Below are positions 54,270 to 62,747 of a DNA stretch of 64,000 nucleotides, piece by piece. A program made the translations under genes and the position numbers. Below the pieces are notes generated by a model that was not told the origin of the DNA, did not search any database, and saw only the letters and a list, made by a program, of their open reading frames with translations. Position 1 is the stretch's first letter; the number at the start of each line of letters is the position of its first letter. This DNA comes from Colwellia sp. E2M01. GTDB lineage: Bacteria > Pseudomonadota > Gammaproteobacteria > Enterobacterales > Alteromonadaceae. The stretch is from assembly GCF_018860585.1 (NCBI RefSeq), contig NZ_JAHKPR010000022.1:50747-114746 (forward strand). The letters run 5' to 3'.

Positions 54270-55583
54270 TTATTTTGAAGATACAAGCGGCCAAAGTTGA
54301 GTGCCTTTAATTAACGCTCCACGTTGACTGCCATTATAAAAAGTTACGTGTGTTACCAAAGCAATATAATCTTCTAAGTCTCGTAAATAACCACGATAAT
54401 TTAACAATGTGGGGACTCGTTCATTTAAGCTATTTAAGACCCAATAAGGTGATTTTTCAGAGGAAACATGTGCAGCTTTAGTTGATTTATCTTCTACCCA
54501 ATGGGTGTGGGTTTTACCTCCCGGAAAAGAGAAATCAGCTCCTAAAAAGGTGATATTTTTAGCCCCCATTTTTACCGCAAGATCAATCGCAGGATGAATT
54601 ACACTACCGCCACAATATAACCGCCCTTTAGCATGTTTATTATTAATATCGTGATAAAGTTTACTGGTAGAATATGCCGTATATCTAGGTCCTTGCCAAC
54701 GAGATAATAACGAGGGTTTAACGACAGGAAAATATATTAAGGGAATGTTTTTTAATATTCCCATATCTATATCATCAAACAACTTCTTAGCGATAGGGTC
54801 AATTGAAACAATAATGTCGGGTGTAATACCTTGATTAAGCAAAGGTAAAACTGCAGCGTCAACAGCAATCAATATATATTGCTGCCTAATGTTTTGTTGC
54901 GTTAATAATTGATAATGATCTTCTAACGTAGGGCCTGCACCACAAACAATATATTGTTTATTATTACCGGTTAAGAACAAATCAGAAACATTGTTATCGC
55001 GTTCAATAAATGGAATATTATTGTTTATTGCTTGTAATATATCTTCATTTTTTATGCCTTTTTTAGCTTCTATAAAAGGATGATCAAGTGCTAAGCATAT
55101 TCTATCTCTTAAAGGGGAGCTGTCATCTTCAGCTAAAGATAGTTCAGCGGGTAATGCAATAAAGGGAAAACTGACCTTATCATCAAGCGTTGGCAAGCAC
55201 AGTTCTACTCTTTTATCTTGCAACCATTGATGAGGGAATTGATGTAAGCATACTTTGAATAAAGCAATATTTAATATAACAACCTTAATTGTCTGTAATT
55301 GATTATTTAGAACAAGTAAATTAGCTAAAGTTCCAATACCACTACCATAGAGAGTAACTGATTTCTCGTGAGATGATAACGTCTGTAATTGTACATGCGC
55401 TTCAGTTGTTTGGTCATAACTACTTGCAATTTGTATGTTATTAAAAATCAGTGATAATTGATGACCTTCAATCAACTCAAATGCTAGTTCATTATCAACT
55501 ACCTTTGATAACTGAACAAATATTTGAGGCCATCTCTTTTTTATAATCTCACTCTGCTCAAGAAGTAAATCCACGTTATTCAC
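54270..55583 (-). CDS. DUF115/Maf-type flagellin glycosyltransferase, short form
   Basis: 437 residues. A Rossmann-like N-terminal part (Y-G-S-G-I-G-T-L, near 79-86) precedes the DUF115/MptE-like core with G-A-G-P-T-L (215-220) and G-I-T-P-D-I-I-V-S-I-D-P. Maf proteins of this family transfer nonulosonic acids to Ser/Thr of flagellin in Campylobacter, Aeromonas and Helicobacter. The start is a GTG at 55583 with AGAGGGA upstream. It follows the longer paralogue by 9 bp. Confidence 0.85.
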   Translation of the reverse strand: MNNVDLLLEQSEIIKKRWPQIFVQLSKVVDNELAFELIEGHQLSLIFNNIQIASSYDQTTEAHVQLQTLSSHEKSVTLYGSGIGTLANLLVLNNQLQTIKVVILNIALFKVCLHQFPHQWLQDKRVELCLPTLDDKVSFPFIALPAELSLAEDDSSPLRDRICLALDHPFIEAKKGIKNEDILQAINNNIPFIERDNNVSDLFLTGNNKQYIVCGAGPTLEDHYQLLTQQNIRQQYILIAVDAAVLPLLNQGITPDIIVSIDPIAKKLFDDIDMGILKNIPLIYFPVVKPSLLSRWQGPRYTAYSTSKLYHDINNKHAKGRLYCGGSVIHPAIDLAVKMGAKNITFLGADFSFPGGKTHTHWVEDKSTKAAHVSSEKSPYWVLNSLNERVPTLLNYRGYLRDLEDYIALVTHVTFYNGSQRGALIKGTQLWPLVSSK

Positions 55584-55592
55584 CTTCCCTCT

Positions 55593-57755
55593 TTATGACT
55601 TATTTCTTAACTTAACAATCCATTTACTGTCTTCAATATAATGTGCCTTTTCTGCATTCTCCCGATAATAAACCGCTGCATGTTTGATAAATTGGCAATA
55701 AAAATTTAAACCTTTATTAAAGTTATCTATTGCTGCCGCCTCAGTTTTAGAACTATAGAGTATCTGCGTCAAAACAACCTGTATATGCATAACAGTTCCT
55801 TGCAATAAAGCATGTACATGTTCTGTTAAGGTGTTTAACAAAATAGTATTATTCAATAAAAGTACGCTAGCTTCTTTAAATGACTCTACTTTTCGACTAT
55901 TTAACGTTAATAAATTCTCACAAACTTCATCAAAGTATTGAAAATCTAAATCTGTCGTTAACCGCGCTAATAATTGTCCCTCATCTGCATAAAGTTTTTT
56001 ATCAAGTGAGGTTTTTGTTAGCTTTTTTTTATCTATTATAGGTTTACAGGCAAATATTTCATTAAATGATGCAATCGTCGTTGGCACGCTACCTTTTATT
56101 AATGAGCCATCACTTAAATTAAAACAATGTAAATCATCAAAGCCTAATATCTGTTTTCTTAAGTTTGCGTTAGATTGATTAAAGAAAGAATCACATAGAA
56201 ACTTACCTCCAAAATTGCCATCTAACTCCACCAAAGAATCATTATTAATTCGATATAGATCAAGGTCTTGCTCATCTTCGCTATAATACAAACTTTTTTT
56301 ACTGTGGTGGTTGCCACCTTTTTTATGACCTAAGTCAATCCCCATTAAATAAAAGTTTTTAAAGCCTAAATTATAGCCCATGACTAATGCAGTGTTAGCT
56401 ACTGTAGGGTTAATAAAGTGATAAGCTGAAAAAAGATCTTTCCCTATTTCGTCTCTTAATAATAACGAAGAAGAAGGTTCATTAGCTTTTGGTGCCATAA
56501 TTGAACGTTTAAACATTGAAAATACAGCAGGATGTACCGTAGTTGGAGCTAACAGCACCATTTCTTCTAAGGTTTCAATAGGGCAACAATGCTCAACCTT
56601 TTCAGCTACCGGGAAAGTACGTTCTTGCTCACAGTGAAAGTCAGGAATAATACCATATTGATATAATGCACTTAATGCCGTGCCGCAACTAATAACGATG
56701 GCTTTATTTTGTTGTGCTTTAATTACGTCAATTAAACTATCAAGCGACGGTCCATTGCCAACAATAAACACTGGGTATTCTAAAAGATCCGAACTATGAA
56801 CAGCATCTTTACGTATAATAGGCACTTGATGTTCAATATTCTCAATAGTATGAGCTATAGACATCACTGCATCATCAAAAAATCCCCAACCTTGCCCCAT
56901 TTCTAAATAACGAAGATTAAACTCAGTTAATAATGCTGATATAGCTGCTGACTGATAATGGATATAACCGGCAACATGTGCCATTTGATAACGTCCATTA
57001 AAAGCAGATTTTTGCATAAGATCATCAAAAAAACTGTCTTTTTGCTCGCCTAACGAAATATGTACTTGGCTACCTTTTTTATCAAAAGTAGTTAAAACAA
57101 ATGCCCAATTAATACTAAATAAAGATAAGAAAAACAGATCGAGATCAGGTTCAATAATATATAAACAAGACACATCATAATGTTGGGCAAATAATTCAAT
57201 ATGATAACCAGCACCAACACCAAACAATATTAATGAACTAAGGTTGTTTGAGTTAAGTACGCTTTTTTGATCTTCTGCTTTACTTGGTAATAAACCTAAC
57301 ATTGCATCAACATAATCTACATGAATAAAGTTAGCCTCATTGCCTTCTTCAGCGTTAAAGTTAAATTTTTTAATATTAGGTGAAACACTAAATTTATCAA
57401 ACTGTAATTTAGTACTTAAAAAAGATGGGTATGTATAAAACATTTCTCCCGTTTCAACATCTAGTGCATTAACAAAACCATCACTAGCATCTACTATATA
57501 TTTTGTAGGCGTGTAATTTTCAAAAAACTCAAATATTTCAGGGTGGTATTCTTTGAATGCACTTAAATTATCTTGATAGCGAATAATTAAATCTTCATCA
57601 CTAGATGCCAATAAAGACATATTATCGGCGAGTGCTTGCAATGCATTCTCTTCTTCTTGTAGTGAAGAGAAATGTGACTTAATTTTAGTTAATGTTTTTT
57701 CAAAAGTATTAATTTGATCAGATAAATTATTAGATGAAGTATTGGGTTCTTTCAA
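55593..57755 (-). CDS. Motility-associated Maf glycosyltransferase, long form
   Basis: 720 residues. Long helical N-terminus, then a nucleotide-binding-like segment G-V-G-A-G-Y-H-I-E-L (179-188) with I-E-P-D at the next strand, and the DUF115 core with V-G-N-G-P-S-L-D (332-339) and G-I-I-P-D-F-H-C-E-Q-E. This is the full Maf architecture. The start is a TTG at 57755 with GGAG eight bases before it; no in-frame ATG occurs near. It is probably the enzyme that attaches the CMP-activated sugar made by the pse island to flagellin. Confidence 0.88.
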   Translation of the reverse strand: MKEPNTSSNNLSDQINTFEKTLTKIKSHFSSLQEEENALQALADNMSLLASSDEDLIIRYQDNLSAFKEYHPEIFEFFENYTPTKYIVDASDGFVNALDVETGEMFYTYPSFLSTKLQFDKFSVSPNIKKFNFNAEEGNEANFIHVDYVDAMLGLLPSKAEDQKSVLNSNNLSSLILFGVGAGYHIELFAQHYDVSCLYIIEPDLDLFFLSLFSINWAFVLTTFDKKGSQVHISLGEQKDSFFDDLMQKSAFNGRYQMAHVAGYIHYQSAAISALLTEFNLRYLEMGQGWGFFDDAVMSIAHTIENIEHQVPIIRKDAVHSSDLLEYPVFIVGNGPSLDSLIDVIKAQQNKAIVISCGTALSALYQYGIIPDFHCEQERTFPVAEKVEHCCPIETLEEMVLLAPTTVHPAVFSMFKRSIMAPKANEPSSSLLLRDEIGKDLFSAYHFINPTVANTALVMGYNLGFKNFYLMGIDLGHKKGGNHHSKKSLYYSEDEQDLDLYRINNDSLVELDGNFGGKFLCDSFFNQSNANLRKQILGFDDLHCFNLSDGSLIKGSVPTTIASFNEIFACKPIIDKKKLTKTSLDKKLYADEGQLLARLTTDLDFQYFDEVCENLLTLNSRKVESFKEASVLLLNNTILLNTLTEHVHALLQGTVMHIQVVLTQILYSSKTEAAAIDNFNKGLNFYCQFIKHAAVYYRENAEKAHYIEDSKWIVKLRNKS

Positions 57756-57825
57756 TGGGATAACTCCATGAATTTAAGATTTAAATTATAAGTATTGATT
57801 TTAAATCAGCCTTAAACATTGAGCT

Positions 57826-58143
57826 TTAGGAATTATTTTTATAATGATTCAATGCTTTTTTTATTTTTACTTGATTAACAGACGCCTGTTTACTTTGTTC
57901 TTTATAACGAACAACTTTAGCACTACTAATTGCATCTTCCTGCTGTACCCACAGCAATAAAGAAGTAAAAGCTTGAGAACACTCGGGGGTAGGTTTATTC
58001 GTAAGTAATTGTATTTTATATTGTTCAAGTAAGTGTTGACGATCTTTTAAAGTCGTCAAACACTGCTCAATATTGTGATCATCAACAAAACGATTAGCTT
58101 GTAATGTTAATGCTTTAATATTTTCCGCTAGTTGATTAAACAT
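57826..58143 (-). CDS. fliT: FliT-like flagellar chaperone
   Basis: 105 residues, all helical, with the N-L-A-E-N-I-K-A-L-type start and L-T-T-L-K-D-R-Q-H-L-L-E-Q-Y helix seen in small FliT-like proteins behind fliS. FliT would guard the cap protein FliD. Similarity is weak; the call leans on position and size. Confidence 0.6.
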   Translation of the reverse strand: MFNQLAENIKALTLQANRFVDDHNIEQCLTTLKDRQHLLEQYKIQLLTNKPTPECSQAFTSLLLWVQQEDAISSAKVVRYKEQSKQASVNQVKIKKALNHYKNNS

Positions 58144-58155
58144 TAAAATATCAGG

Positions 58156-58581
58156 CTAACTAGCTACTTTTTTAGCTTTTAATAAAGCTAAGCCAGCATC
58201 TTTGTCTGCTGCAGAAATTTCCTTCCAAGCATCAGCAAGAGGTTTTAATAGAGTAACAACGTCATCTAACTTACTAAGATCAAGTGATACGCTTACATCA
58301 GTTAAGCGATCAATACAATAAGCATAAAGCTCATAAAAATTTTTTGATATTTGAGGCTCTGATTCCATATCTAAAGAATCTTGTAAAGAGCGTAATATAC
58401 TCATAGATTTATTTAATTGTATTGATTTAGTAGCAAAATCTTTTCGCTCAATTGCACCTTTAGCTACTGATATACTTTGAAAAATACCATCAAATAGCAT
58501 TGAGATAATAGTATGAGGATCACCTGCATTAATGCCACTTTCAACATTAATATTCTGATATTTTTTTATATTCGCACGCAT
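58156..58581 (-). CDS. fliS: Flagellin export chaperone FliS
   Basis: 141-residue four-helix protein that binds the flagellin C-terminus and docks it on FlhA. It has the Y-Q-x-I-N-V-E and D-P-H-T-I-I-S-M-L-F-D-G start, and A-I-E-R-K-D-F and S-L-D-M-E motifs. It lies between fliD and fliT. Confidence 0.94.
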   Translation of the reverse strand: MRANIKKYQNINVESGINAGDPHTIISMLFDGIFQSISVAKGAIERKDFATKSIQLNKSMSILRSLQDSLDMESEPQISKNFYELYAYCIDRLTDVSVSLDLSKLDDVVTLLKPLADAWKEISAADKDAGLALLKAKKVAS

Positions 58582-58640
58582 AATTTAACCTTACTTATCA
58601 AAAGCTACCGAAATATAGGTAACCCTTTACAATAAAATTC

Positions 58641-60002
58641 TTAACTTTGAGCTTCAGGCAAAGCAAGAGCAGATGTTAGCCATTCGGCTGTTGCGTTATA
58701 TTCCGATACAGTAGCATCTAAGAAACTGAATTGACTTCTTAATGTTTCTTCATATGAACGTAAACGTGTTTCTAACTCCGTCCATTCATCTTCAATACTA
58801 CTAACCTGTTCATTTAACGATGTTTGTCTTTGTGTTAAAACGCCGTCACTAGCAATATAACTATCAATCATGTTTGCCATTTGTGTGGCAATACCATTAG
58901 ATGATGCAAAGACCTCGCCAAGATCAGTCAAGTTATTATTTAATGCGTTATCAAGTCTCTCTTGACCGCTAGGTATGTTATCTGAAGAGAAAGTTGATTT
59001 CTGTAAAAGTCCATCTTTATTAAGCTCTAGACCAATATCAGCTAAACCATTTAACGACCCAGTTAAACCAGTAACCCCTTGAATAACTATGTCAGAAAGT
59101 TGACTCTTAACTTGTCTAACATTAGGATCAAACGCTAATCGCCCTTGCAGTGGTGCTGATAAACCTGTCAATTCAGTGACTAATGCATTATAGCCATTGA
59201 TAAATTCATCGATAAGTTCACTGCCACTTTCTTTATCTTGTTCAATTGATAGTACTGCGGGGCTAGAAGCAGCCGTAACAGTTTTAGCTGTAATAGTGAC
59301 GTCTTCAATAGTATTTTTAAATTCATTCGTACTGCTATTAATTAAAGTACCATCAATAGTTATTTGTGCGTCTTGTGCTGAAGTAACTACAGTATTATTC
59401 GTTGATATACCATCGAGTGATACATCGGAGGTACTAATATTTAATGCATTCGCAGCACCTGTTACTTGTGAGTCAAAAACTAAGAATGAACCAGAGCCCC
59501 CATTAATAATGTTAGCAGTAACACCAAAATTCTCACTTTGTGCGTTTATTTTATCACGAATTGCGGAGAGGCTATCAGCAGGGTCAATAACAACATCAAA
59601 AGCGTCAGTACCATTAGCAAAGGTTAAAGTCCCAGAGCCTACAACAGAGGAAGAATCGGCAAAAGTTTGAGAGTTTAAACGAGTACCTGTAGCAAGTTGA
59701 TTGACTTCAACATTAAATGAACCATTACTCGCAAAACCATTCGTTTTTACTTCAATAGCACTACTGCTTGAGGAAATAACTTGTTTATTAAAGGCGTCTG
59801 GATCGATTAGCTTTTCTAGCGTATCGTTAAAGGTTGCTAACGAAGACTTAAAGCTACCAACACCTGAAAGTTCAAGGCTAAGGCGCTCTTCTTTTTCTTG
59901 TAATCTTAATTCTTGAGGAATAGCTTCAGCGTCAATATAAGCTTCTACAATACTCTCTAGCTGTAAGCCTGAGCCGATACCTAAACTCGTAATACTAGCC
60001 AT
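58641..60002 (-). CDS. fliD: Flagellar cap protein FliD
   Basis: 453 residues. N-terminal S-L-G-I-G-S-G-L and coiled-coil leg region, variable beta-rich D2-D3 middle (about 100-270) rich in Ser, Thr and Asn, and a C-terminal coiled coil with R-L-R-S-Y-E-E-T-L-R-S-Q-F-S-F-L-D. Forms the filament cap through which flagellin folds. The ATG is at 60002. Confidence 0.95.
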   Translation of the reverse strand: MASITSLGIGSGLQLESIVEAYIDAEAIPQELRLQEKEERLSLELSGVGSFKSSLATFNDTLEKLIDPDAFNKQVISSSSSAIEVKTNGFASNGSFNVEVNQLATGTRLNSQTFADSSSVVGSGTLTFANGTDAFDVVIDPADSLSAIRDKINAQSENFGVTANIINGGSGSFLVFDSQVTGAANALNISTSDVSLDGISTNNTVVTSAQDAQITIDGTLINSSTNEFKNTIEDVTITAKTVTAASSPAVLSIEQDKESGSELIDEFINGYNALVTELTGLSAPLQGRLAFDPNVRQVKSQLSDIVIQGVTGLTGSLNGLADIGLELNKDGLLQKSTFSSDNIPSGQERLDNALNNNLTDLGEVFASSNGIATQMANMIDSYIASDGVLTQRQTSLNEQVSSIEDEWTELETRLRSYEETLRSQFSFLDATVSEYNATAEWLTSALALPEAQS

Positions 60003-60148
60003 AATGCATTCCTCTTTTAATTAAAATCTATACGTTAAATATTACACTTAAAATATATGTTTAAGCTATTAATATTTAATAGCTTAAACATATATTTTAA
60101 TACTAAAACATGCCTATTTTTTTATCTATAACTATATTTATAGATAAG
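60003..60148. other. Intergenic region between flaG and fliD with palindromes
   Basis: 146 bp, about 80% AT. It contains the perfect 25-bp inverted repeat at 60048-60100 and a second hairpin at 60122-60147. No -24/-12 or sigma-28 site was found. Confidence 0.7.
60048..60100. repeat. Perfect 25-bp inverted repeat, 3-base loop
   Basis: Left arm 60048-60072 and right arm 60076-60100 are exact reverse complements around TAT. The stem is AT-rich but long. It separates flaG from fliD and could end or stabilise transcripts, or bind a dimeric protein. Confidence 0.9.
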
Positions 60149-60580
60149 TTATACATGACTATCAACTAACAAGCCTGAAATACTCTCTACTTCTTGATGT
60201 AATGATTGAATTTTTTCGGCCATAGATATTATTTTTTCACTTGGAAACTGGTTAATTACTTCTTGTGTATCTTTATCCGTCACCGTAATGACTATTTTAC
60301 CTGCGTTATTATCGCTTGAAAAGTCGACTTGTTTTGAAGTGTTCTGTAAAAAGCTAGCAACGACTTCTAATGCTTTATCTACTTCTTCTACTGTTAATTT
60401 ACTTTCTTCCGCTGATTTAGCTGCTTCAGTTGACTCTTCAGTGATTTCAGAAGTTACACCAATACTTTGTTTTTGTAACAATAATTGCACTTCTTCTTCT
60501 GTATTTTTTTCAATATTGGCCGAAGTTTTTTGAATAAAACTGTTATCTGTATTAATGGGCATGGAGTTAATACTCATCAT
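60149..60580 (-). CDS. flaG: FlaG family protein
   Basis: 143 residues: a Ser/Glu-rich unstructured first half and a C-terminal FlaG domain (V-D-F-S-S-D-N-N-A-G-K-I-V-I-T-V-T-D-K and V-I-N-Q-F-P-S-E-K-I). FlaG affects filament length in several polar flagellates. It follows the second flagellin gene. Either of two ATGs (60580 or 60577) could start it. Confidence 0.92.
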   Translation of the reverse strand: MMSINSMPINTDNSFIQKTSANIEKNTEEEVQLLLQKQSIGVTSEITEESTEAAKSAEESKLTVEEVDKALEVVASFLQNTSKQVDFSSDNNAGKIVITVTDKDTQEVINQFPSEKIISMAEKIQSLHQEVESISGLLVDSHV

Positions 60581-60626
60581 AATCTCCTAATAATTACTTT
60601 AAATTTTGACTTAAATTAAAACGAAG

Positions 60627-60652
60627 AAAGGGATCATTCATGTGATCCCTTT
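60627..60652 (-). terminator. Hairpin terminator behind the second flagellin
   Basis: AAAGGGATCA, loop of six, TGATCCCTTT, followed on the minus strand by a T-containing tail. It lies between the flagellin stop and flaG, and would leave flaG with less transcript than flagellin. Confidence 0.6.
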
Positions 60653-60684
60653 ACAATTCTTTTTAGACCACAGCCTAGCGACTA

Positions 60685-61488
60685 TTATAATAGTGATAAT
60701 GCTATTTGTGGCTGTTGATTTGCTTGCGCTAACATTGAACTAGCTGCTTGTTGTAACACACTGTTTCTAGCTAACGTTGCGGACTCTGCGGCATAATCAG
60801 TATCTTCAATACGTGAACGTGAAGCCGATACATTTTGTGCTGTATTGTCATTAGTACGAATAACTGAGCTGAAACGGTTTTGCTTAGCACCTAAATCAGC
60901 ACGAGCTGAAGTTACCGTTGCTAAAACACTATCCATTTTACTAATTGCGGTTTGTGCGTTAGCAAAGGTTTTTAAGTCCCCACTTGATAAGCTAGCGAAG
61001 TTTGTAGTAATAGCCATTGAAATAGTTTGACCTTTATTCGCACCTACTTGGAACTCATCACCGTAAGTAGAATCTAATAAGGCAACACCACCAAAACTTG
61101 TTTGGCTCGCAATACGTGTTAATTCTGCTTCTAATTCTTGGAATTCAGTATCAAGTGCTAGTCTATCAGCCGTGTTATTCGAACCATTAGAAGATTGAAC
61201 TGCAAGTGTACGCATACGTTGTACTGCGTTAGTATATTCGTCTAGAGCACCCTCAGCTGTTTGAGCTAGTGAAATACCATCATTCGCGTTTCTTGATGCT
61301 TGATTTAAACCATTAATCTGTGAAGATAAACGGCTTGAAATTTGTAACCCCGCGGCGTCATCTTTAGCACTGTTAATACGTTTACCTGACGATAAACGTT
61401 CGTATGATGTGCCTAGCTCATTCGTTGAAAGAGACAATTGACGTTGTGAATTTAATGATGCGATATTACTATTTACTGATAAAGCCAT
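60685..61488 (-). CDS. fliC: Flagellin 2 (sigma-28 type)
   Basis: 267 residues, short form with D0/D1 domains only: N-terminal A-L-S-V-N-S-N-I-A-S-L-N-S-Q-R and C-terminal S-M-L-A-Q-A-N-Q-Q-P-Q-I-A-L-S-L-L. The middle (about 105-175) is Ser/Thr/Asn-rich and would be the site of glycosylation. It carries extra lysines at 152 and 173 that the other flagellin lacks. A sigma-28 promoter lies 92 bp upstream. Confidence 0.95.
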   Translation of the reverse strand: MALSVNSNIASLNSQRQLSLSTNELGTSYERLSSGKRINSAKDDAAGLQISSRLSSQINGLNQASRNANDGISLAQTAEGALDEYTNAVQRMRTLAVQSSNGSNNTADRLALDTEFQELEAELTRIASQTSFGGVALLDSTYGDEFQVGANKGQTISMAITTNFASLSSGDLKTFANAQTAISKMDSVLATVTSARADLGAKQNRFSSVIRTNDNTAQNVSASRSRIEDTDYAAESATLARNSVLQQAASSMLAQANQQPQIALSLL

Positions 61489-61499
61489 GTTGAACTCCC

Positions 61500-61567
61500 G
61501 AGTGAATGCACTCTTATATATTTATGTTTTAATATTTAAGTTACTCGAAATGTTCGATTAGTAACTT
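61500..61567 (-). promoter_or_regulatory. Structured 5' leader of flagellin 2
   Basis: The untranslated leader can fold into two hairpins: AAGTTACT/AGTAACTT (61538-61567) with an inner TCGA pair, and GAGTG-CATT-CACTC (61500-61513) directly beside the GGGAG ribosome binding site. It could affect mRNA stability or translation. Confidence 0.55.
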
Positions 61568-61579
61568 GCTACATAAACT

Positions 61580-61606
61580 TTATCGGAAGAACATAAAATA
61601 ACTTTA
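61580..61606 (-). promoter_or_regulatory. Sigma-28 promoter of flagellin 2
   Basis: Minus strand TAAAGTTA, 11 bases, TCCGATAA. This matches the FliA consensus TAAAGTTT-N11-GCCGATAA in 14 of 16 positions. It lies 92 bp upstream of the start codon. Confidence 0.85.
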
Positions 61607-61716
61607 ACTTTAAATTTAAAATAAATAAAAAAAAACTTAATTTTAAAGTTAAACATTGATTAATAAGGTTTTTTAAAATTGTAAATTAAAGGGGATTACT
61701 ATATAAAATCCGCCAT

Positions 61717-61752
61717 AAACTAAAAAAGCCTCCGAAGAGGCTTTTTTAGTTT
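61717..61752. terminator. Bidirectional rho-independent terminator behind flagellin 1
   Basis: Perfect 16-bp inverted repeat with a four-base CGAA loop; the stem GCCTC/GAGGC is flanked by six A and six T on each side. It ends flagellin 1 transcription and isolates the flagellin 2 promoter. Confidence 0.92.
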
Positions 61753-61774
61753 ATTAACGATAAATCAAAATTAC

Positions 61775-62587
61775 TTATTGTAATAATGATAACGCTATTT
61801 GTGGCTGTTGATTCGCTTGCGCTAACATTGAACTTGCTGCTTGTTGTAGCACACTGTTTCTAGCTAAGGTTGCAGATTCTGCAGCGTAATCAGTATCTTC
61901 TATACGAGAACGTGATGCAGATACATTTTGTGCTGTATTGTCATTACTACGAATTACTGAGCTGAAACGGTTTTGTTTCGCACCCATATCTGCTCGTGTT
62001 GCGGTAACGGTTGCTAAAGCGCTATCCATTTTAGTGATGGCTGTCTGAGCCGTAGCAAAAGTAAGTAAATCGTTACCTGTACCAACAATAGTTGCAAAGT
62101 TAGTGGTAATAGCCATACTAATTATTTGTCCTGAATTAGCTCCAACTTGGAACTGTTCAGCATAACTGCCATCAAGCAAATCAACTCCACCAAAACTTGT
62201 TTGGCTAGCAATACGTACTAATTCTGCTTCTAATTCAGTAAATTCAGTATCAAGTGCTATTCTATCTGCTGTAGAGTTAGAGCCATTTGATGATTGTACT
62301 GCTAAAGTACGCATACGCTGTACCATGTTAGTATATTCATCTAATGCACCTTCCGCTGTTTGCGCAAGAGAAATACCGTCATTAGCATTTCGTGATGCTT
62401 GATTTAAACCATTAACTTGTGAAGTTAATCGACTAGATATTTGTAAACCAGCCGCATCATCCTTAGCACTATTAATACGTTTACCTGAAGATAACCTCTC
62501 ATAAGAGGTGCCTAATTCGTTGGTTGAGTTAGCCAACTGACGCTGGGAATTCAACGATGCTACATTACTATTAACTACTAAAGCCAT
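61775..62587 (-). CDS. fliC: Flagellin 1 (sigma-54 type)
   Basis: 270 residues, a close paralogue of flagellin 2 with the same D0/D1-only build and nearly identical termini. It has only four lysines (36, 42, 187, 205), none in the central surface segment. The start is at 62587 with AGGAG upstream. A near-perfect sigma-54 promoter lies 109 bp upstream, as for the main flagellin flaA of Vibrio cholerae. Confidence 0.95.
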   Translation of the reverse strand: MALVVNSNVASLNSQRQLANSTNELGTSYERLSSGKRINSAKDDAAGLQISSRLTSQVNGLNQASRNANDGISLAQTAEGALDEYTNMVQRMRTLAVQSSNGSNSTADRIALDTEFTELEAELVRIASQTSFGGVDLLDGSYAEQFQVGANSGQIISMAITTNFATIVGTGNDLLTFATAQTAITKMDSALATVTATRADMGAKQNRFSSVIRSNDNTAQNVSASRSRIEDTDYAAESATLARNSVLQQAASSMLAQANQQPQIALSLLQ

Positions 62588-62630
62588 TGTTATCTCTCCT
62601 AATTGTTAGGTTGTGGCTCTTAGATAACAA
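62587..62630 (-). promoter_or_regulatory. Leader hairpin covering flagellin 1 start
   Basis: TTGTTATCT (62622-62630) pairs exactly with AGATAACAA (62587-62595), ending on the A of the start codon. Inside it CCTAA-CAA-TTAGG forms a second stem that takes up the AGG of the ribosome binding site. Folded, the start region would be hidden from ribosomes. Confidence 0.65.
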
Positions 62631-62695
62631 TATCTTTTGTGAACCACGCACTTGTTCTAATTTTATCTTACGATTTTTAACTACACATATATCAA

Positions 62696-62711
62696 TGCAG
62701 ACACTGTGCCA
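62696..62711 (-). promoter_or_regulatory. Sigma-54 promoter of flagellin 1
   Basis: Minus strand TGGCACAGTGTCTGCA, with perfect -24 TGGCAC and -12 TGC at correct spacing. The predicted leader is about 100 bases. Confidence 0.88.
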
Positions 62712-62747
62712 CTTTTTACAACTTTTTTTTGACAGTTAGATTTTGTC

